Positions 26,798-36,374 of a stretch of 64,000 nucleotides of DNA are shown here, in pieces (position 1 is the first letter of the stretch; each line of letters opens with the position of its first letter). Both the position numbers and the translations under genes were made by a program. The stretch covers positions 1-64,000 of the forward strand of contig JBKCGZ010000100.1 of the NCBI GenBank assembly GCA_046303115.1, in the 5' to 3' direction. Below the pieces are notes generated by a model that saw only the letters and a program-made list of their open reading frames with translations, made no database searches and had not been told where the DNA came from. The stretch is from CAINEC01 sp046303115. Lineage in GTDB: Bacteria; Bacteroidota; Bacteroidia; AKYH767-A; OLB10.

Positions 26798-28285
26798 ATG
26801 ACTAAGACGATAAAATCGGCGCTACTCTCTGTTTTTCATAAAGACGGTCTTGACCAACTAGTAACTTCCTTACACAAAAACAACGTGCATCTATACGCTA
26901 CAGGTGGCACATTCGACTTTATAAAGGCGATGAATATACCTGTAACACCAGTTGAAAACATCACTGGATATCCTTCTATTTTAGATGGCCGTGTGAAGAC
27001 CTTACACCCTGCTGTTTTCGGAGGAATTTTAGCAATTCGTGACAATGAGGAACATAGGGTTCAAATGGAAAAATATGAGCTTCCATTTATCGATTTAGTC
27101 GTTGTTGATCTTTACCCTTTTGAAAAAACAGTTTCATCAGGAGCGAGCGAAGAAGACATCATAGAAAAGATTGATATCGGTGGAATTTCATTAATCAGAG
27201 GAGCCGCAAAGAACTTTAATGATGTAGTGATTATTCCTTCAGTAAATGATTACGCAACCTTACAGAGTATCTTAGACAATCAAGCAGCCACAACATCCTT
27301 AGAAGAAAGAAAGAAACTAGCGATGCGTGCATTTGCAGTTAGTAGTCAGTATGACGGAGCTATTCATTCATGGTTTAATAAGTCAGAAAATACAGTATTG
27401 CGATATGGTGAAAATCCACATCAGCAGGCTTCATTTTCTGGCGATTTGAGTGCTATGTTTGACCAGTTAAATGGCAAAGAATTATCGTATAATAATCTAC
27501 TCGATGTAGATGCAGCAATGGGATTAATTCAAGAGTTTAACGATCCTACAGTTGCTATTATCAAGCATAACAATGCTTGCGGAATTGCCTCAGGAAAAGA
27601 TGTTAAAGATGCTTGGGATAGAGCATTGGCAGGAGACCCTGTTTCAGCATTTGGAGGAGTGATTGCGACGAATCAATCTATTGATAAAGACACAGCAGAA
27701 GAAATCAATAAATTATTCTTCGAAATCCTTATTGCGCCAGGATTTTCTTCGGAAGCTTTAGAAATATTAAAATCGAAAAAGAACAGAATCATCCTAGTTT
27801 CAAAACCATTTGAATTCCCCCAAACAAACAGAAGAAGTATTTTAAATGGAGAATTAATTCAAGAAAGAGATCATCATACAGAAACAGCAGCTGATTTTAA
27901 ATTCGTGACTGATAGTAAGCCAACCGAACAGGAAATTGCTGATTTAATTTTTGCTGCTAAGGTGGTAAAACACACAAAAAGCAACGCTATCGTATTGGTT
28001 AAAAATGGACAGCTTTGTGCGAGCGGAACAGGACAAACCTCTCGTATTGATGCCTTACAGCAAGCCATTGCAAAGGCAAACCATTTTGGCTTCGAGTTAA
28101 AAGGGGCTGTAATGGCTTCAGATGCCTTCTTCCCATTCCCTGATTGTGTTGAAATTGCAGCCAGTGCTGGCATCACTGCAGTAGTACAACCGGGCGGGTC
28201 TGTTAAGGACCAAGATTCTGTCGATAAATGCAACGAATTAAAAATTTCGATGGTCATGACAGGATTTCGTCATTTTAAACATTAA
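26798..28285 (+). CDS. purH: Bifunctional AICAR formyltransferase/IMP cyclohydrolase
   Basis: A 495-aa enzyme for the last two steps of IMP synthesis. The N-terminal IMP cyclohydrolase domain (about 1-190) shows SALLSVFHKDGLD, TGGTFDFI, LDGRVKTLHPAVFGGIL and VVDLYPFE. The C-terminal transformylase domain has RYGENPHQQASF, NLLDVDAAMGL, IKHNNACGIA and the ending VMTGFRHFKH. Length is slightly below the E. coli 529. It precedes mreB by 131 bp, an order I know from other Bacteroidota. Confidence 0.97.
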   Translation: MTKTIKSALLSVFHKDGLDQLVTSLHKNNVHLYATGGTFDFIKAMNIPVTPVENITGYPSILDGRVKTLHPAVFGGILAIRDNEEHRVQMEKYELPFIDLVVVDLYPFEKTVSSGASEEDIIEKIDIGGISLIRGAAKNFNDVVIIPSVNDYATLQSILDNQAATTSLEERKKLAMRAFAVSSQYDGAIHSWFNKSENTVLRYGENPHQQASFSGDLSAMFDQLNGKELSYNNLLDVDAAMGLIQEFNDPTVAIIKHNNACGIASGKDVKDAWDRALAGDPVSAFGGVIATNQSIDKDTAEEINKLFFEILIAPGFSSEALEILKSKKNRIILVSKPFEFPQTNRRSILNGELIQERDHHTETAADFKFVTDSKPTEQEIADLIFAAKVVKHTKSNAIVLVKNGQLCASGTGQTSRIDALQQAIAKANHFGFELKGAVMASDAFFPFPDCVEIAASAGITAVVQPGGSVKDQDSVDKCNELKISMVMTGFRHFKH

Positions 28286-28416
28286 GATTAAAAAAAATTC
28301 AATAATTTCAACCACTTTTGCGTTATTAAAAATTGTTTGAATAATTGCTTCAATAAAACATCAATCAAACTAGTAAATCTGACAAGTGAAATTGTCGTAA
28401 AAAAAGAATAGCAGGC

Positions 28417-29439
28417 ATGGGAATTTTTGACTTACTCACACAGGAGATAGCAATCGATTTAGGGACCGCCAACACACTGATCATTCACAATGACAAAGTA
28501 GTTGTTGATGAGCCTTCGATTGTAGCAATAGACAGAACAACGGGAAAGGTAATTGCCGTTGGTAAAGCAGCGATGTTAATGCACGGTAAGACCCACGAGA
28601 ATATTAAAACTGTTCGTCCTTTGAAGGATGGTGTAATTGCCGATTTCGAAGCTGCGGAGCAGATGATAAAGGGAATGATTCGCATGATAAATACAGGCAG
28701 CAAATTATTTTCTCCATCCTTAAGAATGGTAATTTGTATTCCTTCTGGCATTACTGAGGTGGAAAAGCGTGCGGTTCGTGACTCTGCTGAGCATGCGGGA
28801 GCAAAAGAAGTTTATTTAATTCATGAGCCTATGGCTGCTGCAATCGGTATCGGTATCGATGTAGAGGAGCCTATGGGAAATATGATTATAGATATTGGTG
28901 GTGGTACATCTGAGATTGCAGTTATTGCGCTTGGAGGAATTGTGTGCGATGAGAGTATTCGTATGGCGGGTGACGGTTTCACAACAGACATTTGGGATTA
29001 TATGCGTCGCCAGCATAACATTTTGATTGGTGAAAGAACTGCTGAAAGAATTAAAATTGAAGTTGGTTCGGCATTACCTGAATTAGAAAACCCTCCAGCA
29101 GATTTTGCTGTACATGGTCGCGATCTAATGACAGGTATTCCGAAAGAAATTGTAGTAAGCTATCCTGAAATTGCACATGCATTAGATAAATCGATTAGCA
29201 GCATTGAAGAATCTATTTTGAAAGCATTAGAAGATACTCCTCCAGAATTAGCTGCAGATATTTTCCGTACTGGAATCTATTTAACGGGTGGTGGTGCTTT
29301 ACTTCGCGGATTGGATAAGCGTATTTCGATGAAGACTAAATTACCTGTTCACGTAGCTGAAGACCCACTTCGTGCGGTAGTACGAGGTACTGGTATCGCA
29401 TTAAAGAACATTCATCGTTTCAAGTTCTTACAACACTAA
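28417..29439 (+). CDS. mreB: Rod-shape determining protein MreB
   Basis: A 340-aa bacterial actin that guides the elongation machinery along the inner membrane. Phosphate-1 motif AIDLGTANTLI is near residues 12-22, phosphate-2 MIIDIGGGTSEIAVI near 155-169, and the adenosine motif TGGGALLRGLD near 289-299. The N-terminal GIFDLLTQ probably forms the membrane-binding amphipathic helix. It heads mreB-mreC-mreD-mrdA-rodA. Its own upstream gap has a near-consensus CACTTTTG and a small GACAA/TTGTC inverted repeat, so a separate promoter is plausible. Confidence 0.97.
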   Translation: MGIFDLLTQEIAIDLGTANTLIIHNDKVVVDEPSIVAIDRTTGKVIAVGKAAMLMHGKTHENIKTVRPLKDGVIADFEAAEQMIKGMIRMINTGSKLFSPSLRMVICIPSGITEVEKRAVRDSAEHAGAKEVYLIHEPMAAAIGIGIDVEEPMGNMIIDIGGGTSEIAVIALGGIVCDESIRMAGDGFTTDIWDYMRRQHNILIGERTAERIKIEVGSALPELENPPADFAVHGRDLMTGIPKEIVVSYPEIAHALDKSISSIEESILKALEDTPPELAADIFRTGIYLTGGGALLRGLDKRISMKTKLPVHVAEDPLRAVVRGTGIALKNIHRFKFLQH

Positions 29440-29471
29440 TTTCCATTTAAAAATACAAGAAGCAAGAAAGC

Positions 29472-30314
29472 ATGAGGACGCTTTTTGAATTGATATGGCG
29501 CAACCACTTTGTTGTACTGTTCGTTGCCATACAATCATTTTGCGTCTATCTGATAGTGCAGAATAATCGTTATCAGCATGCCTCGTTTTTTAATTCTTCC
29601 AATGCAGCGGTTGCAAAAATCAACGAAGGAGTTACATACTTTAAAGAGTATATTAGTTTAAGAGAAAACAATCAGTTGCTGGCATCTGAAAATGCACAAT
29701 TGAGAAATATGCTAAGTAAAATATCACAGGTACGAGATACAACCAAGCCATCTGTGGTTGATACATTGCAGAAACAGCAATACACTTACATTACTGCCAA
29801 GGTAGTAAACAGCTCTACAACATTACCGAATAACTTTCTTACAATCGATAAAGGAACAGCCGATGGCATCAAGCCTGAAATGGGAGTTATTTGTGGAAGT
29901 GGCGTTGTTGGAATTGTTCAGCAGGTAAGTACACATTATAGCACTGTAATGACGCTATTACATACTAAATCGAAAGTGAGTGCTAAAATCAATGCCAATG
30001 GATTTTATGGTTCACTGGTTTGGGGCGATGACTTAAATGCACATGAATCAATTTTAAAAGATATTGACAAAACGGTTCCGGTAAAAAAGGGTGACACCAT
30101 TTCAACAACAGAATTCTCTGCATTATTCCCTGCTGGAATCATGATTGGAAAAGTGATAGAAAGCAAGTTGAACCCAGGATCTAATTTCAACGCAATTAAA
30201 GTTGGCTTGAGCACGAACTTCAATAACTTAAGTTATGTATATGTAGTCGACAATTTGAAAAAAGACGAGCAGAGAAAACTGGAAGAAGCAACTCAAAAGT
30301 CTAACGAGCAATGA
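29472..30314 (+). CDS. mreC: Rod-shape determining protein MreC
   Basis: A 280-aa bitopic membrane protein with an N-terminal transmembrane segment (about residues 8-28) and a coiled coil (LRENNQLLASENAQLRNMLS, about 58-77). Two beta domains follow, with YITAKVVNSS, NNFLTIDKGTADGI and VICGSGVVGIV. MreC bridges MreB/MreD to PBP2 in the periplasm. The charged tail (KKDEQRKLEEATQKSNEQ) is unstructured. Its stop overlaps the mreD start as ATGA. Confidence 0.93.
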   Translation: MRTLFELIWRNHFVVLFVAIQSFCVYLIVQNNRYQHASFFNSSNAAVAKINEGVTYFKEYISLRENNQLLASENAQLRNMLSKISQVRDTTKPSVVDTLQKQQYTYITAKVVNSSTTLPNNFLTIDKGTADGIKPEMGVICGSGVVGIVQQVSTHYSTVMTLLHTKSKVSAKINANGFYGSLVWGDDLNAHESILKDIDKTVPVKKGDTISTTEFSALFPAGIMIGKVIESKLNPGSNFNAIKVGLSTNFNNLSYVYVVDNLKKDEQRKLEEATQKSNEQ

Positions 30315-30823
30315 TATTAAACATCCTACAAATATTATTAAGATTTTTTATGCTTGTTGCATTGCAGGTGCTTATTCTTAATAATATTCAGCTTGGAGGT
30401 ATAGTTAATCCTTACTTGTATGTTTTATTCTTACTTACACTTCCTGTTCAAACCCCAAGAGTGTTATTACTTTTTATAGGATTTATTCTTGGAATCAGCA
30501 TTGACCTATTTCAAAATTCGACGGGTATTCATGCATTTGCTTGTGTCTTGATAGCCTTTATTCGGCCCAATTGGCTAAAGCTAGTAGCGCCTCGCGACGG
30601 CTTCGAGCCAGATGAGTCTCCAGAAATTAGAAAATTTGGATTCCGTTGGTTCTTGGTATATGCTTCGGTGTTAGTGATTATTCACCATTTAGTTATATTT
30701 AATATCGAAATTTTTCGATTCAGCGACTTTTGGTCGACGCAGTTGAGAGTATTATACAGCAGTGTTTTTACAATTGTATTGATTATCCTTTCGCAGTATC
30801 TTTTATACAAACCTGAAAAATAA
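30311..30823 (+). CDS. mreD: Rod-shape determining protein MreD
   Basis: A 170-aa integral membrane protein with about five transmembrane segments (for example LLRFFMLVALQVLILNNIQL and VLLLFIGFILGISIDLF). The GISIDLFQNSTGIHAFACVLIAF region is typical of MreD. It is translationally coupled to mreC by a 4-bp overlap. A 102-bp gap to mrdA holds a weak inverted repeat (GATAAT/ATTATC, near 30842-30860). Confidence 0.86.
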   Translation: MILNILQILLRFFMLVALQVLILNNIQLGGIVNPYLYVLFLLTLPVQTPRVLLLFIGFILGISIDLFQNSTGIHAFACVLIAFIRPNWLKLVAPRDGFEPDESPEIRKFGFRWFLVYASVLVIIHHLVIFNIEIFRFSDFWSTQLRVLYSSVFTIVLIILSQYLLYKPEK

Positions 30824-30910
30824 ATCAGGTTATTAATAATGGATAATTTTGTTGGATTATCTATCAAAACTTTTTTTCTTAAATCCATCGCTAATAATTA
30901 AAATCTGAAT

Positions 30911-30918
30911 TAGATTTG
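30911..30918 (+). promoter_or_regulatory. Candidate -7 element of mrdA
   Basis: TAGATTTG matches TAnnTTTG and ends 7 nt before the mrdA ATG. No good -33 box is seen. It could give an internal transcript of the elongasome operon with a very short leader. Confidence 0.3.
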
Positions 30919-30925
30919 TAAAGAG

Positions 30926-32980
30926 ATGAGTAACACTTCGGGAAGAAACCAACAAGTAGTGGTAGCAGGTATTTTTACCTCCTTGATTGTTATTTTTATT
31001 ATTCGGCTTTTTTATGTTCAGATTATAGAAGAATCATATACCGTATCAGCCAATAATAATGTATTGCGTTATATGACTGATTATCCTGCACGTGGAATGG
31101 TTTATGATCGCAATGGAAAAATACTCGCATTTAATCAAGCGGTTTATGATTTGATGGTTATCCCTCGTCAGGTGAAAGAACTCGACACTTTAGACTTTTG
31201 TAAATTACTGGATATATCCAAAGAGGACTTTTTAGAAAAATTTAAGAAAGCAAAAAACTATTCACGTATCCGTCCATCGATATTTGAAAAGCAAATATCG
31301 GCTGAGACTTATGCCACCTTGCAGGAGAAGCTTTTTAAGTTCAAAGGGTTCTATGTTCAACCAAGAACAATTCGTAAATATCCTAATAATACTGCATCGC
31401 ATGTATTAGGATATATTGGTGAGGTAACAGATAAAGTTATTGAGAAGAATCCGTATTACCGCCAAGGTGATTACATTGGCACAAGCGGAATAGAACAAAG
31501 CTACGAAGAAGAATTACGTGGAGTGCGAGGGGTTCGCATTGTAATGGTGGACGTTTTTAATCGTGAAAAAGGAAGTTACAAAAATGGATCATACGACACT
31601 GTTGCAGTAGCAGGTTCCAATCTCGTTGCAACTTTGGATGCCGATTTACAAGCTTATGGTGAAAAATTAATGGCTAATAAAATTGGAGCGTTAGTAGCCA
31701 TTGAACCGAAGACAGGGGAGATACTTTCGATGATATCTAGTCCTTCTTATGACCCTAATTTATTAGTTGGTCGTGCGCGTTCTAAGAATTATGGATACCT
31801 CCTAAAAGAATCTTCAAAACCTTTATTTAATCGTGCAATGCAGGCTTATTATCCCCCTGGCTCAACATTCAAATTGACAAATGCATTAGCTGCATTGCAA
31901 GAAGGGATTATTAATCCGATGACCACATTCCCTCATAGTTTTGTTGTTGGTTCAAAGAGTGTACACTGCCACCCTCACCCACCTATTGCCCTAGAAGGTG
32001 CTATACAATATTCATGTAATCCTTATTTCTGTAATACTTTCAGAGCATTTGTTGACAATAACAAATTTGCTGATAGTGAAACAGGCTATAATGCCTGGAG
32101 AACCTATCAGGAGAGCTTTGGTATCGGGAAAAAAATTGGCGTTGATTTACCACATGAGTTAAAAGGGTTGCTTCCAACAACTACTTTTTACGATAAGTAC
32201 TATGGTCGTCATCATTGGAAGGCTTCGACTATTTATTCATTAGGAATTGGGCAAGGAGAACTAGGAATTACACCTCTTCAAATGGCCAATGTTATGTGCA
32301 TCATAGCAAACAAGGGTTATTATTATACTCCGCATATCATTAAAAAAATTGCAGGAAAAGTTAATACTACAAGAGGTTTATCAGAAAAGCATTTTACTAA
32401 GATTTCAGAGACGAATTTTACTGTGGTGCAAGATGGAATGCAACGAGTTGTTGAGGCAGGAACAGCGAGAGTTGCTCAGTTCAGAGAAGTAGTTATTTGC
32501 GGAAAAACCGGAACAGCACAAAATCCTCATGGAAAAGACCATTCATTATTTGTAGGCTTTGCACCAAGAGAAAATCCACGTATAGCCATTGCTGTTATGG
32601 TAGAAAATGCGGGATATGGCGCTTCATGGGCAGCTCCAATCGCCAGCTTAATGATGGAGAAATTTATGTATGATTCCATATCACGTCCTGACTTAGAAGA
32701 AAAAATGATGAAAGGTGATTTGATTAACATCATTAATAACACTTTAGAAAAGAAACCAGAAAATATCGATGCACAAATAATTGGTCCTTCATTAAAAGAT
32801 TTACTACCCGAATTAGAACTAAATGACTGGGCAGTTGTCGACAATGAACTTATTGAAAAGTCAATTGACGATAAAAAAAATAGCAATGATAATAGCTCTA
32901 AAAATGAAAAGCCATTATGGTTGGATATTTTTAATTTCAATATCATTATCAGAATCGAAAAAAACGAATACTTCTGTTAA
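30926..32980 (+). CDS. mrdA: Penicillin-binding protein 2 (elongation transpeptidase)
   Basis: A 684-aa class B PBP that crosslinks peptidoglycan during elongation, as partner of RodA. One N-terminal transmembrane helix (about 10-30) is followed by the dimerisation domain (YPARGMVYDRNGK). In the transpeptidase domain the catalytic serine lies in PPGSTFKLTN (near residue 313), the second motif is SCN (near 362) and the third is KTGT (near 526). The C-terminal 60 residues are polar and rich in Asn/Lys, longer than in most relatives. It is followed by rodA after 3 bp. Confidence 0.95.
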   Translation: MSNTSGRNQQVVVAGIFTSLIVIFIIRLFYVQIIEESYTVSANNNVLRYMTDYPARGMVYDRNGKILAFNQAVYDLMVIPRQVKELDTLDFCKLLDISKEDFLEKFKKAKNYSRIRPSIFEKQISAETYATLQEKLFKFKGFYVQPRTIRKYPNNTASHVLGYIGEVTDKVIEKNPYYRQGDYIGTSGIEQSYEEELRGVRGVRIVMVDVFNREKGSYKNGSYDTVAVAGSNLVATLDADLQAYGEKLMANKIGALVAIEPKTGEILSMISSPSYDPNLLVGRARSKNYGYLLKESSKPLFNRAMQAYYPPGSTFKLTNALAALQEGIINPMTTFPHSFVVGSKSVHCHPHPPIALEGAIQYSCNPYFCNTFRAFVDNNKFADSETGYNAWRTYQESFGIGKKIGVDLPHELKGLLPTTTFYDKYYGRHHWKASTIYSLGIGQGELGITPLQMANVMCIIANKGYYYTPHIIKKIAGKVNTTRGLSEKHFTKISETNFTVVQDGMQRVVEAGTARVAQFREVVICGKTGTAQNPHGKDHSLFVGFAPRENPRIAIAVMVENAGYGASWAAPIASLMMEKFMYDSISRPDLEEKMMKGDLINIINNTLEKKPENIDAQIIGPSLKDLLPELELNDWAVVDNELIEKSIDDKKNSNDNSSKNEKPLWLDIFNFNIIIRIEKNEYFC

Positions 32981-32983
32981 TCC

Positions 32984-34246
32984 GTGAGGCAGCAAAAAAA
33001 CATATTTGAAAATATTGATTGGGTATTAGTGCTACTATTCCTAGCATTTGTGCTAATGGGATGGATGAATATTTATGCAGCGGTATATAATGAGGAGCAC
33101 AGTAATATTTTCGATATGAGTCAGAATTATGGGAAGCAGCTGATGTGGATTGGAACATCCTTATTAATAGGCATGGCTATATTAGTAATTGATGGGAAAT
33201 TTTTCGCATCTTTCTCCTACCCTACGTACGTTTCCGTTTTACTTTTATTACTAGTTGTTTTAGCAGTTGCAAAAAATGTACAAGGTGCGAGATCATGGAT
33301 TGAAATAGGTTCTTTCAAGTTACAGCCTTCTGAATTTGCAAAGTTTGCAACCAGTATGGCATTAGCCAAATACTTGAGCACATTGAATATTCGGATGCAG
33401 GATACAAAAACTAAGTTAACCGCAGGAGCTATCATTTTAATTCCGATGGCCTTTGTCTTATTACAAAATGATACGGGATCGGCTTTAGTATTTTGTGCTT
33501 TTATATTCGTTTTATTCCGTGAAGGATTATCACAAAACTTTTTAATCTTCGGATTTTTAGGAGCCGTATTATTTGTTTTGGCTTTAATGGTACCAGCAAA
33601 GATTTTAATTGGTGTCATAGGCGGAATTGGCTTGTTGGCGTATCTCTTAATGCGCAAATCGAAGCAAAACTTAATTACGGTTGCTGTCATTACTTCTATG
33701 TGCTGCGGCGCCGTTTTTTCTGTAGACTATGCATACAACAAAGTTTTACAAGCACATCAAAGAGAAAGAATAGAAGTATTGCTAGGTAAAAAGTCGGACC
33801 CTAAAGGTGCTGGCTATAATGTAAACCAATCGTTAATTGCAATTGGTTCAGGTGGATTTTTGGGAAAAGGTTATTTGCAGGGTACACAGACAAAATATGA
33901 CTTTGTACCAGAGCAAAGTACAGATTTTATCTTTTGCACAGTAGGAGAAGAATGGGGGTTTGTTGGAACTACTGTTGTATTGTTAATGTTCCTTGCACTC
34001 TTGTATCGCATCTTATTTATTGCTGAACGTCAACGGTCATCCTACACACGTATTTATGCATATGGTGTAGCATCGATTATCTTTTTTCATGTGATGGTAA
34101 ATGTTGGAATGGCCATCGGGCTTGCGCCTGTTATTGGAATCCCACTGCCATTTTTTAGTTACGGAGGATCGTCGTTGTGGAGCTTTACAATACTTCTTTT
34201 TGTATTGATTAAACTAGATAGTTATCGGATGTACGTACTTCGATAA
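32984..34246 (+). CDS. rodA: Rod shape-determining protein RodA (SEDS glycosyltransferase)
   Basis: A 420-aa SEDS-family membrane protein that polymerises lipid II. Several transmembrane segments are visible, with WIEIGSFKLQPSEFAKFATS, LLQNDTGSALVF (the catalytic Asp region of WxxD type), GYNVNQSLIAIGSGGFLGKG and the ending PVIGIPLPFFSYGGSSLW. The start is GTG at 32984, 3 bp after mrdA. The stop lies 2 bp from the waaA stop on the opposite strand, with no terminator between them. Confidence 0.95.
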   Translation: MRQQKNIFENIDWVLVLLFLAFVLMGWMNIYAAVYNEEHSNIFDMSQNYGKQLMWIGTSLLIGMAILVIDGKFFASFSYPTYVSVLLLLLVVLAVAKNVQGARSWIEIGSFKLQPSEFAKFATSMALAKYLSTLNIRMQDTKTKLTAGAIILIPMAFVLLQNDTGSALVFCAFIFVLFREGLSQNFLIFGFLGAVLFVLALMVPAKILIGVIGGIGLLAYLLMRKSKQNLITVAVITSMCCGAVFSVDYAYNKVLQAHQRERIEVLLGKKSDPKGAGYNVNQSLIAIGSGGFLGKGYLQGTQTKYDFVPEQSTDFIFCTVGEEWGFVGTTVVLLMFLALLYRILFIAERQRSSYTRIYAYGVASIIFFHVMVNVGMAIGLAPVIGIPLPFFSYGGSSLWSFTILLFVLIKLDSYRMYVLR

Positions 34247-34248
34247 GC

Positions 34249-35499
34249 TTACGAAATACCGTTAATTTTTAAATAATCAACGATGATTTTTGTTGCTCCT
34301 TTGCGAGTCTCAACAAACTTCTTGTTCGATTCACATACCTGATTATACTTTATTGGATCAGATTTCAATTCATTAAAAACAAGAAGTAAATTTTTTGAAC
34401 CTTGCACAGAGAAAGCACTTTTTAATTTAACGAGTTCAACCGCTTCGTTGAACTTTTTATAGTTCGGTCCGAAAAAAATGGGTGCCCCATAAACAGCTGC
34501 TTCTAGGATATTATGAATACCTACACCAAAGCCACCACCTATATAAACATAGTCGGCATAGCGATAAATACGAGATAACAATCCAACATTATCGATGATT
34601 AAAATTTTAAAATCTTTCAGTGGTTTGTTGTCGATTTTCGAATAACGGATAGTCATACCGTTATAATTACTTTCTATTTCAGAGATCTCGTCCTCTTTGA
34701 TTTCATGCGGTGCAATTACAAAACAAAAATCATCGGCTACTGCATCAATCCATTTTTCAACAACATGCATATCAGCCTTCCAAAAGGAACCAACTACAAT
34801 TAACTTTCTATTGGCTTTAAACGATTCAATATCGTCTAAGTGCTTATACTCCGCTGCAATTTTGCTTACGGCATCAAATCGAGTATCACCTGAAACTGTA
34901 ACTTTAGCAATTGAATTTTTATAAAGCAATTTCAACGATGCCTGATCTTGTACAAACAAATGATTATATCTTATCAGCATCTGCTTGAAAAAACCTCCAT
35001 ACCATTTAAAAAACACTTGATTCTCTCTGAAAATTGCAGAAACACAGAAAAAAGGTATTTTCTTTTTTGCCAAATATCGCCCATAAAAATACCAGAATTC
35101 ATACTTGACAAAAAACACCATTTTAGGTTGAATTGCTTTTATAAATCGGCGTGATGCAGATGGCCCATCCAACGGCATATAAAAAACATAATCCGCCACA
35201 GGAGTATTCTTTCTAACATTATATCCCGAAGGAGAAAAAAAAGTAAGTACGATTTTATAATCTGGATAAGCCTCTTTTAAAGCTTCTAACAAAGGTTTGC
35301 CTTGTTCAAATTCACCCAACGAAGCACAATGCACCCATATTCGTTGCTCTTGAACATCCTCTAATTTTTTCCAAACTGGAGCAAGTTGTCGGCGACCGTT
35401 TAACCACTGATATGCCTTACCATTAAAGCGTGCTGCAACCTTAATCGACAAACGATAAAGCTGGATACATAGGTAATAAATTGGCGAAAGAAAACTCAT
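34249..35499 (-). CDS. waaA: 3-deoxy-D-manno-octulosonic acid (Kdo) transferase
   Basis: A 416-aa GT30 enzyme that adds Kdo to lipid A precursors at the inner membrane. An N-terminal membrane anchor is followed by WVHCASLGEFEQGKPLLEAL, with the catalytic Glu in GEFEQG. KYEFWYFYGRYL and VSGDTRFDAV fit the family, and the second Rossmann domain has DNVGLLSRIYRYADYVYIGG and GIHNILEAAVYGAPIFFGP. The start overlaps the stop of the upstream barrel gene as TAATG, so the pair is translationally coupled. Confidence 0.95.
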   Translation of the reverse strand: MSFLSPIYYLCIQLYRLSIKVAARFNGKAYQWLNGRRQLAPVWKKLEDVQEQRIWVHCASLGEFEQGKPLLEALKEAYPDYKIVLTFFSPSGYNVRKNTPVADYVFYMPLDGPSASRRFIKAIQPKMVFFVKYEFWYFYGRYLAKKKIPFFCVSAIFRENQVFFKWYGGFFKQMLIRYNHLFVQDQASLKLLYKNSIAKVTVSGDTRFDAVSKIAAEYKHLDDIESFKANRKLIVVGSFWKADMHVVEKWIDAVADDFCFVIAPHEIKEDEISEIESNYNGMTIRYSKIDNKPLKDFKILIIDNVGLLSRIYRYADYVYIGGGFGVGIHNILEAAVYGAPIFFGPNYKKFNEAVELVKLKSAFSVQGSKNLLLVFNELKSDPIKYNQVCESNKKFVETRKGATKIIVDYLKINGIS

Positions 35500-36254
35500 T
35501 AATACGTATAAAATTTTTCAGGTGCTTGCTTGTAGAATGGCATTATCCAGCCAAGTTTAATACCCATCAATAAGTCGAAACGACTTCCTGTATCTGGTAG
35601 ACCTGTACTATAATTAAAATTGCGTTTCCCTTGAGTAAATCCCTCTATGAATTCGAAACCGCCAAAAAAGTTGACCAACCTTTTATTTCCAAGGTAAGCA
35701 TACCCAATAAATTGTCGTAAAGCGATTCCATTGGTTAATCGGTCGTACCCTTGAAGGTAATCACCCTGTAATGCGGGAACTGCATTTTTCTTATCCTCTA
35801 TTCGTATTTTATGCTGCATGAAACCGGCACCAGCCTGAAGAAAAATTCCGCAGTTGGGGTTAGGTCCTTTGTAGGGGATGATTTTTCCAACATTAGCGAA
35901 AACGGTATAACCTCTCTCATAGGCCCTGATATCGGCAAATAAACCATCGCTTCCAATGATATAACCGCCATCAACAGTCAGGTTTGAAAAAATGGATGTC
36001 TCCTTGATTTGTGTCCCGAAAATAAAGTTCCCCTCAAGTGAAAAAGTCCAGTTTTTTTTGTTTTTTAAACCTACCGAAATACCTACTGTAGAGTTAGTTC
36101 CGAAGCGATTGGCCATATCCCCACCAGGGATTTGAATCGAAAACGAGGGCGACACTAAAACACATTTTATGACTGAATCTTTAACACTTGACTGCGCATT
36201 TACCCCGTATAATCCGAAGCAAAACAATATCAAAGTAAGAATTGTATTTTTCAT
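35499..36254 (-). CDS. Predicted outer-membrane beta-barrel protein
   Basis: A 251-aa protein with a signal peptide (residues 1-20, ending GVNAQ). Alternating hydrophobic strands follow, rich in Gly/Tyr/Phe, with GISVGLKNKKNWTFSLEGNF and LMGIKLGWIMPFY near the C-terminus. This resembles the small Bacteroidota outer-membrane barrels of about 200-250 aa, but I cannot name a family. It is coupled to waaA, which suggests expression with envelope biogenesis. Its start codon is 4 nt after a TAATTTTG element. Confidence 0.72.
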   Translation of the reverse strand: MKNTILTLILFCFGLYGVNAQSSVKDSVIKCVLVSPSFSIQIPGGDMANRFGTNSTVGISVGLKNKKNWTFSLEGNFIFGTQIKETSIFSNLTVDGGYIIGSDGLFADIRAYERGYTVFANVGKIIPYKGPNPNCGIFLQAGAGFMQHKIRIEDKKNAVPALQGDYLQGYDRLTNGIALRQFIGYAYLGNKRLVNFFGGFEFIEGFTQGKRNFNYSTGLPDTGSRFDLLMGIKLGWIMPFYKQAPEKFYTY

Positions 36255-36258
36255 TGCT

Positions 36259-36266
36259 CAAAATTA
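36259..36266 (-). promoter_or_regulatory. Candidate -7 element of the barrel gene/waaA (leaderless geometry)
   Basis: The minus strand reads TAATTTTG, with 4 nt between it and the ATG at 36254. The spacing implies transcription starting at the start codon. Confidence 0.4.
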
Positions 36267-36374
36267 CTAAAATTCAAGATATAAACTAGGCGGCTTTTAA
36301 GAGTAAAATACTATCTTCGCAGAGTTATTTTAAGGGGTATACAGTGCCCGTCAAAAATCATTAAAAAATTGAAA

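Noticed and set aside
30842..30860. Terminator between mreD and mrdA
   Set aside because: Only a weak 6-bp AT-rich inverted repeat; not convincing, and the operon order suggests readthrough.
32527..32946. 139-aa minus-strand ORF, Ser/Leu-rich
   Set aside because: It is a reverse-strand shadow of the mrdA 3' half; its composition mirrors Lys/Glu/Asn codons.
33217..33690. 157-aa minus-strand ORF
   Set aside because: It lies inside rodA and has low-complexity Lys/Asn text typical of antisense to a membrane protein gene.
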